In this document: positions 26,281 to 39,470 of the stretch, piece by piece
Position numbering within the stretch: the stretch's first letter is position 1
Layout of the letters: the number at the start of each line of letters is the position of its first letter
Assembly (NCBI GenBank): GCA_963965975.1
Contig: OZ014419.1
Span: 4,925,677-4,989,676 of the forward strand
Source of the DNA: Xestospongia bergquistia
Taxonomy: Eukaryota; Porifera; Demospongiae; Haplosclerida; Petrosiidae
Direction of reading: 5' to 3'
Length of the DNA: 64,000 nt
The notes under the pieces: generated by a model
Database searches by the model: none
Told to the model about the DNA's origin: nothing
What the model saw: the letters and a program-made list of their open reading frames with translations, nothing else
Position numbers and translations under genes: made by a program

Positions 26281-27130
26281 AAACTGTTAATAACTGTTTA
26301 TTTAGTTAGTCCCATAGAGTCCTTTAGACTGAGCTGTTTACTTTATTAACGCCACTCAATAGTCTAAACCCTCTAAAGTCTTTAATTTAAAGACTTTAGA
26401 TTGTGAATGTAAACCAACATGCTAAACTGTTAATAACAGTTCATTTAGTTAGTCCCATAGAGTCCATTAGACTGAGCTGTTTACTTTGTTATCTTCAATC
26501 AATAGTCTAAACCTTCTAAAGTCTTTCATTAAAAGACTTTATAGTGTTAAAGCAAAGCAACTTACTAAACTGTTAATAACAGTTTATTTAGTTAGTCCCA
26601 TAGAGTCCTTTAGACTGAGCTGTTTACCTTATTAACTTCAATCAATATTCTAAACCTTCTAAAGTCTTTATTTTAAAGACTTTAGAGTGTTAATGTAAAC
26701 CAACATGCTAAACTGTTAAGAACAGTTCATTTAGTTAGTCCCATAGAGTCCTTTAAACTGAGCTGTTTACTTTATTAATTTCACTCAATAGCATAAACCT
26801 TCTAAAGTCTTTTATTTAAAGACTTTAGATTGTTAATGCAAACGAACTTACTAAACTGTTAATAACAGTTCATTTAGTTAGACACATAGAGTCCATTAGA
26901 CTGAGCTGTTTACTTTGTTAACTTCAATCAATAGTCTAAACCTTCTAAAGTCTTTAATTTAAAGACTTCAGAGTGTTAAAGCAAAGCAACTTACTAAACT
27001 GTTAATAACAGTTTATATAGTTAGTCCCATAGAGTCCTTTAGACTGAGCTGTTTACTTTATTAACTTCAATCAATAGTCTAAACCTTCTAAAGTCTTTAA
27101 TTTATAGACTATAGAGTGTTAAGGCAAACC
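26281..27130 (+). repeat. Displaced copy of 17421-18990, five monomers shorter
   Basis: Begins with the ATTAACGCCAC and GATTGTGAATG monomers of the 6-mer HOR (offset 8860 from 17421) and ends with the TTTATAGACTATAG monomer also found at about 18960. The AACTGTTAAGAACAG marker is at offset 8146, so five monomers present in the 17-19 kb block are absent here. It sits immediately left of the second copy of the 37-mer HOR. Confidence 0.8.
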
Positions 27131-27174
27131 AACTTACTAAACTGTTAATAACATTTTATTTAGTTAGTCCCATA

Positions 27175-30100
27175 GAGTCCTTTATACTGAGCTGTTTACT
27201 TTATTAACTTCACTCAATAGTATAAACTTTCTAAAGTCTTTAATTTAAAGACTTTAAAGAGTTAATGCAAACCAACTTACTAAACTGTTAATAAAAGTTC
27301 ATTTAGTTAGTCCCATGGACTCCTTTAGACTGAGCTGTTTACTTTGTTAATTTCAATCAATAGTCTAAACCTTCTAAAGTCTTTAATTTAAAGACTTTAG
27401 AGTGATAATGCAAACCAGCTGACTAAACTGTTAATAACAGTTCATTTAGTTAGTCTCATAGAGTCCTTTAGAATGAGCTGTTTACTTTGTTAACTTCAAT
27501 CAATAGTCTAAACCTTCTAAAGTCTTTAATTTAAGGACTTGAGAGTGTTAAAGCAAAGCAACTTACTAAACTGTTAATAAAAGTTCATTTAGTTAGTCCC
27601 ATAGCATTCTTTAGACTGAGCTGTTTACATTAATAACTTCACTCAATAGTCTAAACATTCTAAAGTCTTTAATTTAAAGACTTTAGAGTGTTAATGCAAA
27701 CGAACTTACTAAACTGTTAATAACAGTTTATTTAGTTAGTCCCATAGAGTCCTTTAGACTGAGCTGTTTACTTTATTAACTTCACTCAATAGTCTAAACC
27801 TTATAAAGTCTTTAATTTAAAGGCTTTAGATTGTTAATGCAAACAAACATGCTAAACTGTTAAAAACAGTTCATTTAGTTAGTCCCATAGAGTACATTAG
27901 ACTGAGCTGTTTACTTTGTGAACTTCAATCAATAGTCTAAACCTTCTAAAGTCTTTAATTTAAAGACTTTAGAGAGTTAAAGAAAAGCAACGTACTAAAC
28001 AGTTGATAACAGTTTATTTAGTTAGTCCCATAGAGTCCTTTAGACTGAGCTGTTTACTTTATTAACTTCTCTCAATAGTCTAAACCTTCTAAAGTCTTTA
28101 ATTTAAAGACTTTAGATTGTTAATGCAAACCCACTATCTAAACTGTTAATAACAGTTCATTTAGTTAATCCCATAGAGTCCATTTGACTGAGCTGTTTAC
28201 TCTGTTAACTTCAATCAATAATCTAAACCTTCTAAAGTCTTTATTTTAAAGACTTTATAGTGTTAAAACAAAGCAACTTACTGAACTGTTAGTAACAGTT
28301 TATCTAGTTAGTCCCATCGTGTCCTTTAGACTGAGCTGTTTACTTTATTAACTTCACTCAATAGTCTAAACCTTCTAAAGTCTTTAATTTAAAGACTATA
28401 GAGTGTTAAGGCAATCCAACTTACTAAACTGTTAATAACGTTTTATTTAGTTATTCCCATAGAGTCCTTTAAAATACGCTGTTTACTTTATTAACTTCAT
28501 TCAATAGTCTTAACCGTCTAATGTCTTTAATTTAAAGACTTTTAAGTGTTAATGCAAACCAACTTACTAAACTATTAATAACACTTCATTTAGTTAGTCC
28601 CATAGAGTCCTTTAGACTGAGGTGTTTACTTTGTTACCTTCAATCAATAGTCTAAACCTTCTAAAGTCTTTAATTTAAAGACTTTAGAGTGTTAAAGCAA
28701 AGCAACTTACTAAACTGTTAATAACAGTTTATTCAGTTAGTCCCATAGAGTCCTCTAGACTGAGCTGTTTACTTTATTAACTACATTCAATAGTCTAAAC
28801 CTTCTAAAGTCTTTAATTTAAACACTTTAGAGTATTAATGCAAACCAACTTACTAAACTGTTAATAACATTTTACTTAGTTAGTCCCGTAGAGTCCTTTA
28901 GACTGAGCTATTTACTTTATTAACTTCACTCAATCGTCTAAACCTTCTAAAGTCATTAATTTAAAGACTTTAGAGTGTTAATGCAAACCAACTTAATAAA
29001 CTGTTAATAAGAGTTTATTTAGTTAGTCCCATAGAGTCCTTTAGACTGAGCTGTTTACTATATTAACTTCAATCAATAGTTTAAACCTTCTAAAATCTTC
29101 AATTTAAAGACTTTAGAGTGTTAAGGCAAACCTAACTTAATAAACTGTTAATAACAGTTTATTTAGTTAGTCCCATAGAGTTCATTAGACTGAGCTGTTT
29201 ACTTTATTAACTTCACTCAATAGTCTAAACCTTCTAAAGTCTTTAATTTATAGACTTTAGAGTGTTAATGCAAACCAACTTACTAAACTGTTAATAACAT
29301 TTTATTTAGTTAGACCCATAGGGTCCTTTAAACTTAGCTGTTTACTTTATGAACTTCACTCAATAGTCTTAACCTTCTAAAGTCTTTATGTTAAAGACTT
29401 TAGAGTGTTAATGCAAAAAAACTTACTAAACTGTTAATAAGACTTCATTTAGTTAGTCCCATAGAGTCCTTAAGACTGAGCTGTTTACTTTCTTAACTTC
29501 AATCAATAGTCTAAACCTTCTAAAGTCCTTAATTTAAAGACTTTTCAGTGTTAAAGCAAAGCAACTTACTAAACTGTTAATAACAGTTTATTTAGTTAGT
29601 CCCGTAGAGTCCTTTAAATTGATCTGTTTACTTTATTAACTACAATCAATAGTCTAAACCTTCTAATGTCTTTAATTTAAAGACTTTAGAGTGTTAATGC
29701 AAACCAATATACTAAACTGTTAATAACAGTTTATTTAGTTAGTCCCATAGAGTCCTTTATTCTGAGCTGTTTACTTAGTTAACTTCACTCAATAGTCTAA
29801 ACCTTCTAAACTCTTTAATTTGAAGACTTTAGAGTGTTAATGCAAACAAAATTAATAAACTGTTAATAACAGTTTATTTAGTTTGTCCCATAGAGTCCTT
29901 TAGACTGAGCTGTTTACTATATTAACTTCAATCAATGGTTTAAACCTTCTAAAGTCTTTAATTTAAAGACTTTTGATTGTTAATGCAAACCCACTAAATA
30001 AACTGTTAATAACAGTTCGTTTAGTTAATCCCATAGTGTCCATTTGACTGAGCTGTTTACTCTGTTAACTTCAATCAATAATCTAAACATTCTAAAGTCT

Positions 30101-30778
30101 TTATTTTAAAGACTTTATAGTGTTAAAGCAAAGCAACTTACTAAACTGTTAGTAACAGTTTATCTTGTTAGTCCCATGGAGTCCTTTAGACTGTACTGTT
30201 TACTTTATTGACTTCACTCAATAGTCTAAACCTTCTAAAGTCATTAATTTAAAGACTATAGACTGTTAAGGCAAACCAACTTACTAAACTGTTAATAACA
30301 GTTTATTTAGTTAGTCCCATAGAGTCCTTTAAACTAAGCTGTTTACTTTATTAACTTCACTCAATAGTCTTAACCTTCTAAAGTCTTTAATTTAAAGACT
30401 TTTGAGTGTTAATGCAAACCAACTTACAAAACTATTAATAACACTTCATTTAGTTAGTCCCATAGAGTCCTTTAGACTGAGCTGTTGACTTTGTTACCTT
30501 AAATCAATAGTCAAAACCTACTAAAGTCTTTAATTTAAAGACTTTAGAGTGTTAAAGCAAAGCAACTTACTAAACTGTTAATAACAGTTTATTTAGTTAG
30601 TCCCATAGATTCCTCTAGACTGAGCTGTTTACTTTATTAACTTCAATCAGTAGTCTAAACCTTCTAAAGTCTTTAATTTAAAGACTTTAGATTGTTAATG
30701 CAAACAAACGTACTAAACTGTTAATAACATTTTATTTACTTAGTCCCATAGAGTCCTTTAAATAAGCTGTTTACTTTA
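27175..30778 (+). repeat. 37-mer HOR, copy II
   Basis: Markers at offset about 5287 from copy I: AAAGAGTTAATG (27256), TCCCATAGCATTC (27598), CATTTGACTG (28181 and 30041, again 1860 bp apart) and AATAAGCTG (about 30761). The internal 13-mer duplication predates the separation of copies I and II. Confidence 0.8.
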
Positions 30779-32079
30779 TGAACTTCACTCAATAGTCTTA
30801 ACCTTCTAAAGTCTTTAATTTAAAGACTTTATAGTGTTAATGCAAAAAAACTTACTAAACTGTTAATAACAGTTCATTTAGTTAGTCCCACAGAGTCCTC
30901 AAGACTGAGCTGTTTAATTTGTTAACGTCAATCAATAGTCTAAACCTTCTAAAGTCTTTAATTTAAAGACTTTTGAGTGTTAAAGCAAAGCAGCTTACTA
31001 AACTGTTAATAACAGTTTATTTAGTCAGTCCCGTAGAGTCCTTTAAACTGAGCTGTTTACTTTATTAACTAAAATCAATAGTCTAAACCTTCTAAAGTCT
31101 TTAATTTAAAGACTTTAGAGTGTTCAGGCACAACCAACTTAATGAACTGTTAATAACAGTTTATATAGTTAGTCCCATAGAGTCCTTTAGACTGAGCTGT
31201 TTACATTAATAACTTCACACAATAGTCTAAACCTTCTAAAGTCTTTAATTTAAAGACTTTAGAGTGTTAATGCAAACCAACTTTCCAAACTGTTACTAAC
31301 AGTTTATATAGTTAGTCCCATAGAGTCCTTTAGACTGAGCTGTTTACTTTATTAACTTCACTCAATAGTCTAAACCTTCTAAAGTCTTTAATTTAAAGAC
31401 TTTAGAGTGTTAATGCAAACAAACTTACCAAACTGTTACTAACAGTTTATTTAGTTAGTCCCATAGAGTCCTTTAGATTGAGCAGTTTATTTTATTAACT
31501 TCACTCAATAGTCGAAACCTTCTAAAGTCTTTAATTTAAAGACTTTAGTGTCTTAACGCAAACCAACTTACTAAACTGTTAATAACAGTTTATTTAGTTA
31601 GTCCCATAGAGTCCTTTAGACTGACCTGTTTACTTTATTAACTTCACTCAATAGTCTAAACCTTCTAAAGTCTTTAATTTAAAGACTATAGAGTGTTAAG
31701 GCAAACCAACTTACTAAACTTTTAATAACAGTTTTAGTTAGTCCCATAGAGTCCATTAGACTGAGCTGTTTACCTTCTTAACTTCAATCAATAGTCTAAA
31801 CCTTCTAAAGTCTTTTATTTAAAGACTTTAGAGGATTAATGCAAACCAACTTACTAAACTGTTAATAACAGTTTATTTAGTTAGTCCCATAGAGTCCTTT
31901 AGACTGAGCTGTTTACTTTATTAACATCCATCAACCGTCTAAACCTTCTAAAGTCTTTAATTTAAAGACTTTAGAGTGTTAATGCAAACAAACTTACTAA
32001 ACTGTTAATAACAGTTTATTTAGTTAGTCCCATAGAGTCCTTTAGACTGAGCGCTTACTTTATTAACTTCACTCAATAA

Positions 32080-33090
32080 TCTAAACCTTCTAAAGTCTCT
32101 AATTTAAAGACTGTACACCGTTAATGGAAACCAACTTACTAAAGTATTAATAACAGTTTCTTTACTTAGTCCCATCGAGTCCTTTAAACAGAGCTGTTTA
32201 CTTTATCAACTTCACTTAATAGGCTAAACCTTCAAAACTCTTTAATTTTAAGAGTTTAGAGCGTTAATGCAAACCAACTTACTAAACCGTTCATAGCAGT
32301 TTATTTACTTCGTCCCATAAGTCCTTTAGACTGAGCAGTTTACTCTATAAAATTTACTAAATAGTTTAAACCTTCTAAAGTCTTAAAATTAAAGACTGTA
32401 AAGTGTTAATGGAAACAAACTTACTAAACTGTTAATAACAGTTTCTTTAGTTAGTCCCATAGAGTCCTTTAAACAGAGCTGTTTACTTTATAATCTTCAC
32501 TTAATAGTCTAAACCTTCTAAAGTCTTTAATTTAAAGACTTTAGAGTGTTAATGCAAACCAACTTGCAAACCAAGTTACTAAACTGTTAATAACAGTTCA
32601 TTTAGTAAGTCCCATGAGTTCTTTAGACTGAGCTGTCTACTTTATTAACTTCACTCAATATTATAAACATTTTAAAGTCTTTAATTTAAAGACTTTAGAG
32701 TGTTAATGCAAACCAACTTACTAAACTGTTAATAACAGTTCATTTAGTTAGTCCCTTAGAGTCCATTAGACTGAGATGTTTTCTTTGTTAACTTCAATCA
32801 TTAGTCTAAACCTTCTAAAGTCTTTAATTTAAAGACTTCAGAGTGTTAATGCAAACCAACTTACTAAACTGTTAAGAACAGTTTATTTAGTTAGTCCTAT
32901 AGAGTCCTTTAGATTGAGCTGTTTACTTTATTAACTTCACTCAATAGTCTAAACCTTCTAAAGTCTTTAATTTAAAGACTTTAGAGTGTTAATGCAAACC
33001 AACTTACTAAACTGTTAATAACAGTTCATTTAGTTAGTCCCTTAGAGTCCATTAGACTGAGATGTTTTCTTTGTTAACTTCAATCATTAG
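32080..33090 (+). repeat. 7-mer tandem duplication, copy 1
   Basis: 1011-bp unit (7 x 143 plus a 12-bp insertion and minor indels). 32080-32987 is identical to 33091-33998 in a line-by-line reading (908 bp). The tail 32988-33090 instead matches 32702-32804, two monomers upstream, so the join to copy 2 was formed within the 19 bp shared by both parents at 33091-33109. Confidence 0.92.
32554..32577 (+). repeat. 12-bp direct duplication inside a monomer
   Basis: GCAAACCAACTT is followed directly by GCAAACCAAGTT, lengthening the monomer by 12 bp. The same insertion is found at 33565-33588 and 38292-38315 and nowhere else that I saw, so it marks one monomer lineage spread by HOR duplication. Confidence 0.9.
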
Positions 33091-33998
33091 TCTAAACCTT
33101 CTAAAGTCTCTAATTTAAAGACTGTACACCGTTAATGGAAACCAACTTACTAAAGTATTAATAACAGTTTCTTTACTTAGTCCCATCGAGTCCTTTAAAC
33201 AGAGCTGTTTACTTTATCAACTTCACTTAATAGGCTAAACCTTCAAAACTCTTTAATTTTAAGAGTTTAGAGCGTTAATGCAAACCAACTTACTAAACCG
33301 TTCATAGCAGTTTATTTACTTCGTCCCATAAGTCCTTTAGACTGAGCAGTTTACTCTATAAAATTTACTAAATAGTTTAAACCTTCTAAAGTCTTAAAAT
33401 TAAAGACTGTAAAGTGTTAATGGAAACAAACTTACTAAACTGTTAATAACAGTTTCTTTAGTTAGTCCCATAGAGTCCTTTAAACAGAGCTGTTTACTTT
33501 ATAATCTTCACTTAATAGTCTAAACCTTCTAAAGTCTTTAATTTAAAGACTTTAGAGTGTTAATGCAAACCAACTTGCAAACCAAGTTACTAAACTGTTA
33601 ATAACAGTTCATTTAGTAAGTCCCATGAGTTCTTTAGACTGAGCTGTCTACTTTATTAACTTCACTCAATATTATAAACATTTTAAAGTCTTTAATTTAA
33701 AGACTTTAGAGTGTTAATGCAAACCAACTTACTAAACTGTTAATAACAGTTCATTTAGTTAGTCCCTTAGAGTCCATTAGACTGAGATGTTTTCTTTGTT
33801 AACTTCAATCATTAGTCTAAACCTTCTAAAGTCTTTAATTTAAAGACTTCAGAGTGTTAATGCAAACCAACTTACTAAACTGTTAAGAACAGTTTATTTA
33901 GTTAGTCCTATAGAGTCCTTTAGATTGAGCTGTTTACTTTATTAACTTCACTCAATAGTCTAAACCTTCTAAAGTCTTTAATTTAAAGACTTTAGAGT
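33091..33998 (+). repeat. 7-mer tandem duplication, copy 2
   Basis: Exact copy of 32080-32987. At 33999 (GAGTCTTAATG against GAGTGTTAATG) the copies part. Zero differences in 908 bp, where other HOR copies in the window usually show several, makes this one of the youngest events here. Confidence 0.92.
33565..33588 (+). repeat. 12-bp direct duplication (second occurrence)
   Basis: Identical to 32554-32577, offset 1011, copied with the 7-mer. Confidence 0.9.
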
Positions 33999-34460
33999 CT
34001 TAATGCAAACAAACTTACTAAACTGTTAATAAGAGTTTATTTAGTTAGTCCCATAGAGTCCTTTAGACTGAGCTGTTTACTTTATTAACTTCCATCAACA
34101 GCCTAAACCTTCTAAAGTCTTTAATTTAAAGACTTTAGAGTGTTAATGCAAACCAACTTACTAAACTGTTAATAACAGTTTATTTAGTTAGTCCCGTAGA
34201 GTCCTTTAGACTGAGCGCTTACATTATTAACTTAACTCAATAGACTAAACCTTCTAAAGTCTCCAATTTAAAAACGTTAGAATGTTAATGAAACCAAGTT
34301 ACAAAACTCTTAATAGAAGTTTATTTAGTTAGTCCCATAGAGTCCTTTAGACTGAGCAGTTTACTCTATAAAATTTACTGAATAGTCTAAGCCTCCTAAA
34401 GTCTTAAAATTAAAGACTGTACAGTGTTAATGCAAACGAACTGACTAAAGTGTTAATAAC
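33910..34460 (+). repeat. 4-monomer block, left copy
   Basis: Matches 38920-39470 at offset about 5012: CATCAACAGCCTAAACC (about 34093; the right copy reads CGTCAACAGCC), TCCCGTAGAG and GAGCGCTTACATTATTAAC (34213 and 39225), then the AAATTTACTGAATAG subtype-C unit. It links the 34 kb and 39 kb regions as another shifted HOR relationship. Confidence 0.7.
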
Positions 34461-34619
34461 AGTTTCTTTAGTTAGTCCCATAGAGTCCTTTAGATTGAGC
34501 TGTTTACTTTATTAACTTCAATCTATAGTCTAAACCTCCTAAAGTCTTTAATTTAAAGACTATAGAGTGTTAAGGCAAACCAACTTACTAAACTGTTAAT
34601 AACATTTTATTTAGTTAGT

Positions 34620-37520
34620 CCCATAGAGTCCTTTAGACTGTGCTGTTTACTTTATTAACTTCACTCAATAGTCTAAACTTTCTAAAGTCTTTAATTTAAA
34701 GACTTTAAAGAGTTAATGCAAACAAACTTACTAAACTGTTAATAAAAGTTCATTTAGTTAGTCCAAATTGAGTCCATTAGACTGAGCTGTTTACTTTGTT
34801 AACTTCAATCAATAGTCTAAACCTTCTAAAGTCTTTAACTTAAAGACTTTAGAGTGTTAATGCAAACCAATTTACTAAACTGTTAATTACATTTTGTTTA
34901 GTTAGCCCCAGAGAGTCCTTTAAAATATGCTGTTTACTTTATTAACTTCACTCAATAGTCTAAACCTTCTAAAGTCTTTAATTTAAAGGCTTTAGATTGT
35001 TAATGCAAACAAACTTGCTAAACTGTTAATAACAGTTCATTTAGTTAGTCCCATAGAGTACATTAGACTGAGCTGTTTACTTTGTTAACTTCAATCAATA
35101 GTCTAAACCTTCTAAAGTCTTTAATTTAAAGACTTTAGAGTGTTAAAGCAAAGCAACGTACTAAACAGTTGATAACAGTTAATTAAGTTAGTCCCATAGA
35201 GTCCTTTAGACTGAGCTGTTTACTTTATTAACTTCACTCAATAGTCTAAACCTTCTAAAGTCTTTAATTTAAAGACTTTAGAGTGTTAATGCAAACCAAC
35301 TTACTAAACTGTTAATAACAGTTTATTTAGTTAGTCCCATAGAGTCCTTTAGACTGAGCTGTTTACTTTATTAACTTAAATCTATAGTCTAAACCTTCTA
35401 AAGTCTTTAATTTAAAGACTTTAGATTGTTAATGCAAACCCACTATCTAAACTGTTAATAACAGTTCATTTAGTTAATCCCATAGAGTCCATTTGACTGA
35501 GCTGTTTACTCTGTTAACTTCAATCAATAATCTAAACCTTCTAAAGTCTTTATTTTAAAGACTTTATAGTGTTAAAGCAAACCAACTTACTAAACTGTTA
35601 GTAACAGTTTATCTAGTTAGTCCCATAGAGTCCTTTAGACTGAGCTGTTTACTTTATTAACTTCACTCAATAGTCTAAACCTTCTAAAGTCTTTAATTTA
35701 AAGACTATAGAGTGTTAAGGCAATCCAACTTACTAAACTGTTAATAACATTTTATTTAGTTAGGTCCATAGAGTCCTTTAAACTAAGCTGTTTACTTATT
35801 AACTTCACTCAATAGTCTTAACCTTCTAAAGTCTTTAATTTAAAGACTTTTGAGTGTTAATGCAAACCAACTTACTAAACTATTAATAACACTTCATTTA
35901 GTTAGTCCCATAGAGTCCTTTAGACTGAGCTCTTTACTTTGTTACCTTCAATCAATAGTCTAAACCTTCTAAAGTCTTTAATTTAAAGACTTTAGAGTGT
36001 TAAAGCAAAGCAACTTACTAAACAGTTAATAACAGTTTATTTAGTTAGTCCCATAGATTCCTCTAGACTGAGCTGTTTACTTTATTAACTTCAATCAGTA
36101 GTCTAAACCTTCTGAAGTCTTTAATTTAAAGACTTTAGATTGTTAATGCAAACCAACCTACTAAACTGTTAATAACATTTTATTTAGTTAGTCCCATAGA
36201 GTCCTTTAAATAAGCTGTTTACTTTATGAACTTCACTCAATAGTCTTAACCTTCTAAAGTCTTTAATTTAAAGACTTTAGAGTGTTAATGCAAAAAAACT
36301 TACTAAACTGTTAATAACAGTTCATTTAGTTAGTCCCATAGAGTCCTTATGACTGAGCTGTTTACTTTGTTAACGTCAATCAATAGTCTAAACCTTCTAA
36401 AGTCTTTAATTTAAAGGCTTTTGAGTGTTAAAGCAAAGCAGCTTACTAAACTGTTAATAACAGTTTATTTAGTTAGTCCCGTAGAGTCCTTTAAACTGAG
36501 CTGTTTACTTTATTAACTACAATCAATAGTCTAAACCTTCTAAAGTCTTTAATTTAAAGACTTTAGAGTGTTAAGGCAAAACCAACTTAATGAGCTGTTA
36601 ATAACAGTTTATATAGTTAGTCCCATAGAGTCCTTTAGACGGAGCTGTTTACATTAATAACTTCACACAATAGTCTAAACATTCTAAAGTCTTTAATTTA
36701 AAGACTTTAGAGTGTTAATGCAAACCAACTTACCAAACTGTTACTAACAGTTTATTTAGTTAGTCCCATAGAGTCCTTTAGACTGAGCTGTTAACTTTAT
36801 TAACTTCACTCAATAGTCTAAACCTTCTAAAGTCTTTAATTTAAAGACTTTAGAGTGTTAATGCAAACCAACTTACCAAACTGTTAATAACATTTTATTT
36901 AGTTAGTCCCATAGAGTCCTTTAGATTGAGCTTTTTACTTTATTAACTTCACTCAATAGTCGAAACCTTCTAAAGTCTTTAATTTAAAGACTTTAGAGTC
37001 TTAATGCAAACCAACTTACTAAACTGTTAATAACAGTTTATTTAGTTAGTCCCATAGAGTCCTTTAGACTGAGCTGTTTACTTTATTAACTTCACTCAAT
37101 AGTCTAAACCTTCTAAAGTCTTTAATTTAAAGACTATAGAGTGTTAAGGCAAACCAACTTACTAAACTCTTAATAACAGTTTATTTAGTTAGTCCCATAG
37201 AGTCCATTAGACTGAGCTGTTTACCTTCTTAACTTCAATCAATAGTCTTAACCTTCTAAAGTCTTTAATTTAAAGACTTTAGAGTATTAATGCAAACCAA
37301 CTTACTAAACTGTTAATAACAGTTTATTTAGTTAGTCCCATAGAGTCCTTTAGACTGAGCTGTTTACTTTATTAACATCCATCAACCGTCTAAACCTTCT
37401 AAAGTCTTTAATTTAAAGACTTTAGTGTGTTAATGCAAACAAACTTACTAAACTGTTAATAACAGTTTATTTAGTTAGTCCCATAGAGTCCTTTAGACTG
37501 AGCGCTTACTTTATTAACTT
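34620..37520 (+). repeat. 37/38-mer HOR, copy III, without the 13-mer duplication
   Basis: Only one CATTTGACTG monomer (35490). Left of it the block matches 27.2-28.2 kb at offset 7451 to 7309; right of it it matches 30.05-32.08 kb at offset 5448-5451 (TAAGCTG 36211, the GGCAAAACCAAC monomer about 36575, ACATCCATCAACC about 37375, GAGCGCTTAC 37500). It therefore lacks the 13 monomers between the two markers in copy II. The 5451-bp offset includes extra bases from 12-bp insertions in between. Confidence 0.75.
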
Positions 37521-37972
37521 CACTCAATAGTCTAAACCTTCAAAAGTGTCTAATTTAAAGACGTTAGAGTGTTAATGAAACAAAGTTACTAAAGTCTTAA
37601 TAGAAGTTTATTTAGTTAGTCCCATAGAGTCCTTTAGACTGAGCAGTTTACTCTATGAAATTTACTCAATAGTCTAAACCTCCTAAAGTCTTAAAATTAA
37701 AGACTGTAAAGTGTTAATGGAAACCAACTTACTAAAGTATTAATAACAGTTTCTTTATTTAGTCCCATAGACTCCTTTAAACAGAGCTGTTTACTTTATA
37801 ATCTTGATTTAATAGTGTAAACCTTCTAAAGTCTTTAATTTAAAGACTTTAGAGTGTTAATGCAAACCAACTTGCTAAACATTGTTAATAGAATTTTATT
37901 TGCTTAGTCCCATAGAGTCCTTTAGACTTAGCTGTTTACTTTATAAACTTCACTCAATAGGCTAAACCTTCA

Positions 37973-37995
37973 AAACTCTTTAATTTAAAGAGTTT
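37973..37995. repeat. Palindrome with matched changes in both arms (CTC/GAG)
   Basis: Core reads AAACTCTTTAA, T, TTAAAGAGTTT: G to C in the left arm and C to G in the right arm, so the dyad remains exact. The monomer continues AGAGCGTTAATG. Related copies are at 32235-32257 and 33246-33268 (one centre mismatch), 39698-39720 (one left-arm mismatch) and 40843-40865 (perfect). Confidence 0.92.
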
Positions 37996-38291
37996 AGAGC
38001 GTTAATGCAAACCAACTTACTAAACTGTTCATAGCAGTTTATTTACTTCGTCCCGTAAGTCCTTTAGACTGATCAGTTTACTCTATAAAATTTACTCAAT
38101 AGTTTAAACCTTCTAAAGTCTTAAAATTAAAGACTGTAAAGTGTTAATGGAAACAAACTTACTAAACTGTTAATAACAGTTTCTTTAGTTAGTCCCATAG
38201 AGTCCTTTAAACAGAGCTGTTTACTTTATAATCTTCACTTAATAGTCTAAACCTTCTAAAGTCTTTAATTTAAAGACTTTAGAGTGTTAAT

Positions 38292-38315
38292 GCAAACCAA
38301 CTTGCAAACCAAGTT
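38292..38315 (+). repeat. 12-bp direct duplication (third occurrence)
   Basis: Same GCAAACCAACTT plus GCAAACCAAGTT insertion in the equivalent HOR slot to the right, supporting homology of 32.1-33.0 kb with 37.7-38.4 kb. Confidence 0.9.
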
Positions 38316-38919
38316 ACTAAACTGTTAATAACAGTTCATTTAGTCAGTCCCATAGAGTCCTTTAGACTGAGGTGTTTACTTTATTATCTTCACTCAATAT
38401 TCTAAACATTTTAAAGTCTTTAATTTAAAGACTTTAGAGTGTTAATGCAAACAAACTTACTAAACTGTTAATAAGAGTTCATTTAGTTACTCCCTTAGAG
38501 TCCATTAGACTGAGCTGTTTACTTTGTTAACTTCAATCATTAGTCTAAACCTTCTAAAGTCTTTAATATAAAGACTTCAGAGTGTTAATGCAAACCAACT
38601 TACTAAATTGTTAATAACAGTTTATTTAGTTAGTCCTATAGAGTCCTTTAGATTGAGCTGTTTACTTTATTAACTTCACTCAATAGTCTAAACCTTCTAA
38701 AGTCTTTAATTTAAAGACTTTAGAGTCTTAATGCAAACAATCTTACTAAACTGTTAATAACAGTTTATTTAGTTAGTCCCATAGAGTCCTTTAGACTGAG
38801 CTGTTTACTTTATTAACTTCACTCAATAGTCTACACCTTCTAAAGTCTTCAATTTAAAGACTATAGAGTGTTAAGGCAAACCAACTTACTAAACTTTTAA
38901 TAACACTTTATTTAGTTAG

Positions 38920-39470
38920 TCCATAGAGTCCATTAAACTGAGCTGTTTACCTTCTTAACTTCAATCAATAGTCTAAACCTTCTAAAGTCTTTAATTTAAA
39001 GACTTTAGAGTATAATGCAAACCAACTTACTAAACTGTTAATAACAGTTTATTTTGTTAGTCCCATAGAGTCCTTTAGACTGAGCTGTTTACTTTATTAA
39101 CTTCCGTCAACAGCCTAAACCTTCTAAAGTCTTTAATTTAAAGACTTTAGAGTGTTAATGCAAACCAACTTACTAAACTGTTAATAACAGTTTATTTAGT
39201 TAGTCCCGTAGAGTCCTTTAGACTGAGCGCTTACATTATTAACTTCACTCAATAGTCTAAACCTTCTAAATTCTCTAATTTAAAGACGTTAGAGTGTTAA
39301 TGAAACCAAGTTACTAAACTCTTAATAGAAGTTTATTTAGTTAGTCCCATAGAGTCCTTTTGACTGAGCAGTTTACTCTATAAAATTTACTGAATAGTCT
39401 AAACCTCCTAAAATCTTAAAATTAAAGACTGTACAGTGTTAATGGAAACAAACTTGCTAAACTGTTAATA
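38920..39470 (+). repeat. 4-monomer block, right copy
   Basis: Partner of 33910-34460 with the same ordered markers. Confidence 0.7.
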
